NCBI GenBank assembly: GCA_014218235.1
Contig: CM024753.1
Coordinates: 179,962,348-180,026,347, forward strand
Direction: 5' to 3'
Origin: Colocasia esculenta
Taxonomy: Eukaryota; Streptophyta; Magnoliopsida; Alismatales; Araceae
Length of the DNA stretch: 64,000 nucleotides
The position numbers were made by a program, and so were the translations under genes. The notes beneath the pieces were generated by a model. It had not been told where the DNA came from and made no database searches. It was given only the letters and a program-made list of their open reading frames with translations. This document shows positions 56,558 to 64,000 of this stretch, piece by piece. The first letter of the stretch is position 1, and each line of letters starts with the position of its first letter.

Positions 56558-56767
56558 TCGAGTGAGCTCAGGAACTGGGACGCTCGAGGGCGGAAGTTTG
56601 CTCGAACGTCACCTCCGTATTAAATGTGACGATGACCTCGGATGTATGGGCGGCGGTGAGGCGACGACGCTCACTATACCTCCTCGATAACGGAGGTAAC
56701 CCCATGATGGAGGGGTGACGTGTCGAGCCAGGGGCTCTCCGCGGTACATCTGAATGGTCACTTTGGA

Positions 56768-56793
56768 GGGGGGGGGGGGGGGGGGGGGGGGGG
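56768..56793. repeat. Poly-G run (26 G)
   Basis: Lies about 34 bases before the antisense TATA-like site of element 2. Element 1 has no comparable run at the same place. Confidence 0.9.
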
Positions 56794-56826
56794 CGCCTTG
56801 GCATTTTGAATTTCGCACCCTCCTTT

Positions 56827-56836
56827 CCTTATAAGG
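56827..56836 (+). promoter_or_regulatory. TATA-like site of the antisense gene, element 2
   Basis: CCTTATAAGG about 125 bases before ATG 56958, matching the site in element 1. Confidence 0.55.
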
Positions 56837-56957
56837 AAGTGGAGGGGCACAGGCGGGGAACCAACGCCCTTAGCTTTTTTTGCAGAGCTTGCTTTCCCCC
56901 CAAGCATCTTCTTCCTCCTCTTCGCGATCATCTTCTTTGTCTCCGCAACTTTCGGTG

Positions 56958-59564
56958 ATGGCCAGCAAGGGAAAGGCTGCCGCAGTTGCCGAAGTGAGAG
57001 GAGTGGCGCCGACGAACGCCCGGGGGCCACGATGCCGCCATTACGAGGGCCTCCGGGAGCGCTTCCGGATCGGCAACGAATACGAGATTGTGATGGCGAG
57101 GGAGGAGGACTCGCAACTGACGAACAGGCCAGGGTGCCTCGCTCTATCTCTCGACCACATGGAGGCTGGATTCCGGCTGCCGCTGCCGGAGGTGGCGAAG
57201 GCGCTGCTGAACCGATGGGGTCTGGCGCCAATCCAGCTTACGCCAAACTCATCGCATACTATCTGCATTTTCTGCGTCGTCTGCAAGCTCCGGAAAGTCC
57301 GGGGTTCAGCGGAGGTGTTCCGGGCGCAATTCCGCCTCACCTCCTCACCAGGATCCGAGGCTGGTGTTTACTATACCAAGCACCGACCGGACAGGATGCA
57401 GATTGAGTTGGCGAAGAAGTATTCCAACAACAAAGGTTGGATGAAGCGACTCTTCTTTGTCAAGCAACGCGATGGTGCAGAGTGGGGGTTCCCGACCAGA
57501 GTCCAAACGGCGAGAAGGATACATACCCCCTCCTGATCCAAGATGAAGCGAAGGCTTCGGATAGCCTGAACCGAGCATACATGCGCAACGGGGAGGGCTA
57601 CCTGACGGAGTTCCAACTCGTGCAGCATGGTCTGAGCCGACCATGGAGTAAGTACCTGATCACGTTGCAATCGTATGTCTGTTGCATAATCGTCTTCTAA
57701 CTGTGTGCTTTCCCCCTCTTTGGATTACAAGTGCCGAGGAGGTAGTTGCTGGTCGGGACTAGGAGGCCAACGAGGATTACGCCGAGCAGATCACCGTCAC
57801 CTCTCATTTGGTTTTCGAGGGCGATGACGTTTCTGCCGTGATAAGGATCCCTACTGCAGTGAGGGCTCCTTCCTCGGTGACAACTGCCATGGCGGCGCTG
57901 GCTCCTGTAGAAGGGTGTTCCGTTGAGGGCTCGCCAGTCACTGCCAAGAGGCCAAAGAAGATCCGTTTGAAGAAGAAGGCGGTAATGAAGGCTTCTGCGA
58001 GAGCGGTGCTGCCGTCCTTGACCGAAGAAGGAGGAGCGGGCTAGCCTCAGACCACCAAAAGGAGACCGGTGGTCTCCAAGCAGCAGACGTCTGAGGGCGA
58101 AGCCGGAGAGGAGGAGGTGGACCCGCGACCTTTGATAAGGAGGAAAAGGAAGAGGCAGCTGGAGGAGGCCGCGCCGCGAATGGTGGAAGAGGATGACGAG
58201 GAAGATATTGAGGGAGAGATCCCTCATCTTGAAGCGCTGAAGAAGCACAAATCTCAAATAGCCATCGAACTGGGGCTCGTCGTGGTGAGCGACGAGTCGG
58301 GGAGCTCGTCCGAGGAGCGGACGAGGACATCTGCACCCCTAGGCTCCATTGGGGATTATCCACAGGAGGTGGATCCGACGGGGGCCTCGAGCACCGGATC
58401 CGACGAGCGGAGTGCTGCACCCGTTGGCGAGAAGACGACCGTGCAAGGGGGTGAGAAAGCCCCGTGCACAGCTGAAGTACTCGAGGGGACCATCCCCTCA
58501 GAGATGGCGGCCCCTATTGTCGTGGAGAGGAGTTCGACGACGACGAACGTCTTTCCCCCCATTCCCCCCACTGAGGCGGCTGTTGAGGCGATAGCACAAA
58601 CAGTCGGCGTGGGTGACGATGGGGCCAGATAGGTTGCTGAGATCGAGGAGGGGGGCCCCAGAAATCTACCGTTGCCGCGGAGAACCAGGAAGTGGCGGCC
58701 GAGGTCCCCAAAGTGGTTGAAGGAGGCCCTTCCGCAAGGCAAGTGAGCCAGGTTACCGAGGACCAGGTCGCCTATGAAGAAGATCGGAGGCCTCTCTCCC
58801 AAGTGCTGGGGCGGAAGTCGCCAACGCTTCCTTCAGAGGCCATGCTGGAAGCGGCCCTGGAGCACCTCGAAGGCCAAACCTCGAGGGTCCTGCCTCCGTG
58901 CCCTACCGCGTCTCAGTTGGAAGTGTTGGCGCGATGCCAGCAACTGAGCCCGGAGGAGACCCCCGAGCACTCAAGTGGGGTCTATCGCCCGGAGCACTCT
59001 GCTGAACATGACGATGACGATGTCGATGTAGGGGTGCTGATAGACGGGATCACGAACTCTCTGAGCGTGCTGAAGAAGCTTGCCATACGCGCCCAGAATC
59101 AGAAACAACTGTGGGAGGCGGAATCCGCCTTCTGCAACGACCTGGTACAACAACATAAGGCCTGTGAAGCCGAGCTGCTGAATGAGGTGAATAACCTCAA
59201 AGACGCGCTTTGGACTTCCGAGCTTCACTTGGCCATTGCACGTGCAGAAAAGGAGGCGCTCGCCCACGTCTTAACTAACGCGAAGGACCGAGGAGTTTCC
59301 AAATACAAGGCGGGTCCGTGCTTCAAGGACGACTTGGAGCAGTTTGGGGCCCACTGCTACAAGGTGGGCCTCGATGCCGGGAAGGAGCTCGGGCGGGGGC
59401 TTGCAACAACCGAGCATGCCCGAGAGGCATTCGAGGCTGCTGTAGGGGAGTGCAGACACCGGACTAATGATGCTCGTCTGGACGGAGTACGCTTTGCCCA
59501 GTTCCAGTCAGGGAAAATGCCTCCTGTAGATGATGGCGTCGGTGCCTCCAGACATGTCCTTTGA
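56958..59564 (+). pseudogene. Antisense gene of Tat element 2 (putative gypsy-type transposon protein)
   Basis: ATG at 56958. Exon 1 to 57647 carries the same conserved domain as element 1 (R-H-Y-E-G-L-R-E-R-F-R-I-G-N; P-G-C-L-A-L-S-L-D-H; H-R-P-D-R-M-Q-I; K-G-W-M-K-R-L-F-F), with a frameshift near 57510. Intron 57648-57731. Exon 2 has a Lys/Arg-rich, nuclear-signal-like R-R-K-R-K-R, acidic runs (D-D-E-E-D-I-E), stops at about 57760, 58042 and 58630, a shift near 58660, and an open C-terminal 290 residues. That part has D-D-D-D-V-D-V and a long coiled-coil-like stretch (L-K-K-L-A-I-R-A-Q-N-Q-K-Q-L-W), ending at TGA 59564. It diverges from element 1 by substitutions, yet the order of parts is the same. 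Function unknown. Confidence 0.78.
57648..57731 (+). other. Intron in the antisense gene of element 2
   Basis: The donor is A/GTAAGTACC and the acceptor is GGATTACAAG/TG, 84 bases long. The flanking exon sequence CCATGGA and the downstream GGTCGGGAC are shared with element 1. Confidence 0.7.
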
Positions 59565-59920
59565 ATATATCATCCTTCCCTTTTTGTTTGGTAGCTCGGC
59601 CAAAGCGAGCTTTTGTACAGAATCTGAATAGATCTCCTCTTTTTTTTTTTTAAATGGCTTCGCTTTTTCTATCTCCTTACCTTGCAAGTGTTCTGTCCGA
59701 ATCGAAATTCGTCGGTCGTTTAGAAGTGTTCGCAATTACCGCACAGGTTGTTATGAAATATGGGCGTTCTAGCCTGGGGTGCTTGCGGAACATCTTCATA
59801 CTAGGAGATGTCGTTACATCCTTGTGAGCTAAAGATCTTGAGATAAGGATGTTTTGGACTTCGTCTCTAGCCAGCCAAAAGAACTGGTAGGAGAGAAGTA
59901 GGATGCCAAACAGAAGGCTT
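59565..59920. other. Spacer between the antisense gene and pol of element 2
   Basis: Tail-to-tail junction; a T run at 59639-59651 and nothing else recognised. It corresponds to 27515-27868 in element 1. Confidence 0.5.
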
Positions 59921-61755
59921 TTATAAATAGTAAGCCTTCAAGTTGGATACATGTCAGGTTCTGGGTATGACCCCACCACTAGGAGTAGTTAGCTTGTAAG
60001 AGCCTTTTCCAAGAACATGGGTGACTTGATAAGGTCCTTCCCATTTTGGGGTGAGTTTGTCGGCTGCTCTTCGAGGGTCCGATGCCGAGCAACGACGAAG
60101 AACAAGGTCCCCTTCGAAGAAGCGCCTTTCCCGAACTTGGGAGTTATAATATTGTGCAAGTCGCTATTGGTAGGAGACTAGTCTGATGCTGGCGTCACTT
60201 TGGCGTTCGCCAAGCATGTCTATGTTTTCCCTAAGCGCGCGATTATTGGCGGCCTCGTCGAAGTGAGTTGTTCGGAGAGTGGGGAGAGCCACTTCCAAAG
60301 GTACAACGACCTCTGTGTCGTAGGCCAAATGGAAAGGGGTCTCCCCAGTGGCTACTCGAGCAGTTGTTCGGTGGCACCACAACACATTAGGGAGCTCGTC
60401 AATCCACGAACTACCGACAGCTTCGACTCTCGTGCGAATCCCGTGCAGCAACGTACAGTTGGTATTTTCGACCAGACCATTTACCTGAGGATGTGCCACG
60501 GAGGTGAAGTGGTTGTAGATGCCAAGTTCGGCACACTTCTGCTTGAAGAAGGTGCTATCGAACTGCTTCCCGTTGTCGGAGGTAATCACTCTTGGGACGC
60601 CAAACCTGCAGAGGATGTTCTTCCATACGAACTTCCACGCGGCTTGTTCAGTGATTGTGGTAACGGGTTCCGCTTCGACCCACTTGGTGAAGTAGTCGAT
60701 GGTCACAAACAAGAACTTCTTCCGACCCTGGGCTTCTGGGAAGGGACCCAGGATATCAATTCCCCACCTGGCGAAAGGACGAGGCTCAAATAGGGTATGA
60801 AGTTGCTCGGCAGGTTGCTTAATGAGCTGCCCGAACTTCTGACATTCTGGGCACCTTCTGACAAAAGACATACAGTCCTTTTACAGAGAGGGCCACCAAA
60901 ACCCTACTCGAATAAGGCTGCGTGCCAGCGTTCTGCCCCCCAAGTGGCTTCCGCACAATCCCTCGTGAACCTCTTCGATAGCCGAAAGGGCCTCTTCAGG
61001 GCTGAGACACCGTAAGAGGGGTCTTGAAAGGGACCATCGGTAAAGCTTGCCTTCAATGAGGGTGAAACACTGAGAACGCAGTATGATCTTCCGGGCTTCG
61101 CCCTACTCGGGGGGAAGCTCGCCTCAAAGTAGATAGGCCAAGAGAGGGTCCGTCCAGTTCGGAACTGGAGGGTCGGACCCAATGGCTGCCACATCCACTC
61201 TGGTGCTCGGTGCGGCGAGTTCCTCGATGAATACGGAGCGAGAAGGGGCGATGTCACCTGAAGATGCCAACTTGGCAAGTGCATTGGCTCACGTGTTCTG
61301 CTCCCGTGGGACATGTATGACTTCAAAGTAGAGGAGGCCTTCTACTCGGCTCTTGACCTGTTGAAGGTACTGGGCCATGCGTGGCTCCCTTGCTTCGAAC
61401 TGTCCATTCACCTGGCCGGCAACCAATTGAGAGTCGCTGAAGGCCCTAAGTCGAAGGGCTCCAAGGTGCCTAGCCATTCGGATTCCAGACAGCAACGCTT
61501 CGTACTCGGAAACGTTGTTGGAGGCCACAAAGCAGAACCGGAGGGCATATTGGAACTCTAAACCCTCCGGAGAGGTGAGGACCAGGCCAGCTCCGCTCCC
61601 TGTGACACACGAGGATCCGTCGACGTAGAGCTCCCATGGGGGCTCGTCGGCCAGCGAGGGATCCTGTTTGGTAGGGAGAGTGCATTCTGCGACGAAGTCC
61701 GCCAATGCCTGTGCTTTGATGGCCGTCCTTGGACGGTAGCTGATGTCGAATTCGC
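59921..61755 (-). pseudogene. RNase H and integrase region of Tat element 2
   Basis: RNase H begins near 61630 (E-L-Y-V-D-G-S-S; F-S-D-S-Q-L-V) and has a TGA at 61289 where the family has CGA. Integrase follows with F-V-R-R-C-P-E-C, D-I-L-G-P-F, S-D-N-G-K-Q-F and G-L-V-E-N. A TAA lies just before M-S-F-V (near 60878). The tail ends at TAA 59921-59923, equivalent to 27514 of element 1. Unlike element 1, the junction after N-N-R-A-L keeps frame. Confidence 0.85.
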
Positions 61756-62862
61756 CTAGCTCGATGGCCCATTTAATGAGCCGGCCGGAAGCCTCTGGTC
61801 AGTGAGAACCGTTATTGAGTGGGCCTGAAAGTAGGGCCTGAGTTTTCGGGCAACCGTGACCAGAGCAAGGACGAGTTTCTCTGCTCGGGGGTACCTTCTT
61901 TCAGCTTCTTGAAGGACCCTGCTGATGTAGTAAATGGGACGCTGGGTCGCTCCCTCTTCTCTGATCAATACTGCACTAATGGAGTGTTCGGTAACCGAAA
62001 GGTATACAAACATGGGTTCCCTGAGCACAGGTTTCGAGAGAACAGGTGGGGCTGCCAGATATGCCTTCAACTCAGCGAAGGCAACTTCGCAGTCTTCGGA
62101 CCACCGTACATGCCCCCCTTGCTGTGAGGAGCCTCTGGGTCCTCGCAGTAATTTGAAGAAGTTGAAGCTCCTTTCTGTTGTTCGGGACATGAATCGGTTG
62201 AGTGCGGCTAGACGTCCAGTCAAACGTTGGACGTCGAGTACCGTTTTAGGGCTACTCATTTCAAGTATTGCTTGGATTTTCTCAAGGTTGGCCTCTATTC
62301 CTCTGTTTGAGACGAGGAAGTCGAGGAACTTTCCTGAGCGCACTCCAAACGCACACTTGGCCGGGTTGAGCTTCATATTGTACCTCTCTTCGAGGTCAGA
62401 GATGTGGTTAGTGCTCAGAAGCGTTTTGACCAACATGTTGTCGATGTAGACCTCCATATTGCACCCAATATGCTGCTCGAACATCTTATTGACCAGACGT
62501 TGGTATGTCACGCCCGCGTTTTTCAGACCAAAGGGCATCCTGGTGAAGCAGTATAACCCCAAGTCTGTGACGAACGTGGTGGCATCTTGATCCGAGGGAT
62601 GCATACCGATTTGGTGATACCCAGAGTAGGCATCTAAGAAGTTGAGGAGCTCATGCCTGGACGTAGTGTCTACCAGCTGATCGATGCACGACAGCGGGAA
62701 GTTATCCTTGGGCGTTGCTTTGTTGAGGTCCTTGTAATCCACACATACGCGCCATTTGCCAGTGGTTTTGCGTACGAGGACCACGTTGGAGATCCACCTT
62801 GGGTATTGGGCTTCCCGGAGGAGCCCAACTGCTCGGCTTTTGACGACGTGATCTCGGATCAC
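61756..62862 (-). pseudogene. Reverse transcriptase of Tat element 2
   Basis: 368 open residues covering V-D-Y-K-D-L-N-K-A, F-L-D-A-Y-S-G-Y-H-Q, P-F-G-L-K-N-A-G-V-T-Y and the catalytic-loop position, which reads Y-I-D-N instead of Y-I-D-D. A deletion of roughly 25-30 bases near 61798, relative to element 1, shifts the frame at the RT/RNase H border. Confidence 0.88.
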
Positions 62863-64000
62863 GGTCTGCCATTCTTGGTTGACGGGTCACCTCCTTTGTT
62901 GAGCTGGTGGGACCCGTGGGTCCAGGCGGAGGCGATGCACCATCACTTCTGGAGGGATGCCTAGTAGCTCGTCATCGGACCACGCGAACACGTCCAAATT
63001 AGCTAGCAGGAAACTTCTATACCGCTGCTGCTCGGCTTCCGCTAGTAACGCGCCAATGTATAGGACGTGTTCGGGGTCATTGTCCACTTGGACTGGAAGC
63101 AGGTCCTCGGAAGGAGTTCCGCAGCTGGTGGAAGGCTGGTCGGCCGGTGGAGGAACATGTGTTGGAGCCACGAGTGGCTGCTTGTCCCTTAGAGAAAGGA
63201 CATAACACCGTCGGGACTCGCGCTGGCACGGGGTAGGGAACTTCATCTTCTGATGGAGGGACGAAGGCACCGCCTTGATCCACCCGATCAGACCTCTACC
63301 AAGAATGACATTGTAGCCGGGCATGTTCCTGATGACCAAGAAATCCACCACCTTGGTCACACACTTCGGAGCCATCCCGAGGGTGATCGGGAGGCGAACT
63401 CTACCCATAGGCTGAACCGACACCCTCGAGAAGCTGAACAGAGGCGACTCTACAGGGGTGAGCTGGTCGGTTTTTAGGCCCATAAGGAGATAGCAATCGT
63501 AAGCCAATACGTCGGGGGCACTTCCATTGTCTACCAGAATTCTGCGCACATTACAATGATTGATGGTTGCCGAAACGACCAACGCATCGGTGTGTGGGGT
63601 GGTAACCCCTACAAGGTCTTCGTCCGAGAAGGTTATGGCCTCCTCGGACTGTGCGTGCACGGGATTAGAGGGATAAGGAGCCAGCTGAGGTATCAGAGGT
63701 CTATCCACGACATGTACTCACCTTGCGTAATTGCGTCAGCTCTAAGTGCTTTCTCCGCCTGCACCGAATCCTCCCGCGATCACATTGATTTCTTGCCCGT
63801 TGGGCTCATTGTTGATCGGTTGCTCGAGAGTCCGCTCTCCGCTTCTGGGGCGGTCTTCATTCCGGCGTACAAACTGTTCGAGGTAGCCGCGCTTGATAAG
63901 GGACTCGATTTCATCCTTGAGCTGGCAGCATTCAGAGGTATCGTGGCCATGGTCATAGTGGAAGCGACAATACTTCTTCTGGTTGCACCTTCGGGGATCG
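62863..64000 (-). pseudogene. Gag C-terminus and protease of Tat element 2 (partial)
   Basis: Runs off the window. From the edge inward: a knuckle-like C-R-F-H-Y-D-H-G-H-D-T-S-E-C, a linker with stops near 63718 and 63745, then an open stretch (62887-63708) with L-V-D-N-G-S-A-P-D as protease active site and the linker to RT. The cysteine lost in element 1 is present here. Confidence 0.85.

Larger units (their letters stand above)
55697..64000 (-). mobile_element. Tat-lineage Ty3/gypsy element 2, cut by the window end
   Basis: Minus orientation: 3' LTR at 55697-56541, polypurine tract, antisense gene on the plus strand, then integrase, RNase H, RT and protease on the minus strand. Gag runs off the right edge at its zinc knuckle. 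It is the same family as element 1 but its own copy, with different stops and shifts. The 5' LTR and the right target site are outside the window. Confidence 0.9.

Noticed and set aside
60904..61326. 140-codon minus-strand frame in element 2
   Set aside because: Wrong frame; the RNase H/integrase linker is read in the neighbouring frame across a TGA at 61289.

Overview
This is nuclear DNA of a flowering plant. It holds one spliced, plant-type protein-coding gene with five introns, and almost everything else is transposable elements of plant lineages: Ty3/gypsy elements of the Tat and chromovirus types, a SIRE-like Ty1/copia element, and hAT-like and Tourist-like MITEs. I cannot name the species from the sequence. 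No prokaryotic operons, rRNA genes or CRISPR arrays are present.

Layout. 1-3722: degraded gypsy element on the minus strand (RT scrap, gag scrap with a zinc knuckle, tRNA-Met-type primer site, 1.9-kb 5' LTR). 3916-4676: solo LTR of a Tat-type element with target duplication CCCCG. 5578-8064: four MITEs. 8374-18863 (minus): the only host gene I can support, a six-exon gene for a 646-residue single-Myb/SANT protein that resembles DRMY1-type regulators. Introns 1 and 3 each carry a hAT-like element with an exact 8-bp target duplication and a shared long inverted repeat. 19.5-33.5 kb: a foldback element whose arms (about 19.9-21.17 and 31.83-32.8 kb) are rich in a 23-24-bp repeat and contain a tRNA-like segment. 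Its centre was split by a complete 10.65-kb Tat-type element (21180-31829, target duplication CATAT). 33579-55667: a chromovirus in minus orientation. Its 5' LTR is split by a complete 12.76-kb SIRE-like copia element (42847-55609, target duplication GCCAC). 55697 to the right edge: a second Tat-type element in minus orientation, cut off by the window end.

How the parts relate. Two insertions can be ordered by nesting: copia into the chromovirus LTR, and Tat element 1 into the foldback. None of the retroelements has an intact gag-pol frame. Each shows in-frame stops and frameshifts, several of which look like C-to-T or G-to-A changes when copies are compared.

The most interesting material is in four places. 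(1) Both Tat elements carry, between pol and the 3' LTR, an antisense gene with a conserved TATA-like site and a conserved spliceosomal intron. (2) The copia element has a large extra reading frame after pol. (3) The copia element also has an array of GTCGAC palindromes just upstream of its LTR TATA box. (4) The DRMY1-like gene has complementary foldbacks in the introns on either side of exons 2-3. All exon boundaries and element ends were read by eye from splice sites, TG/CA termini and target duplications. No alignment or database search was run.
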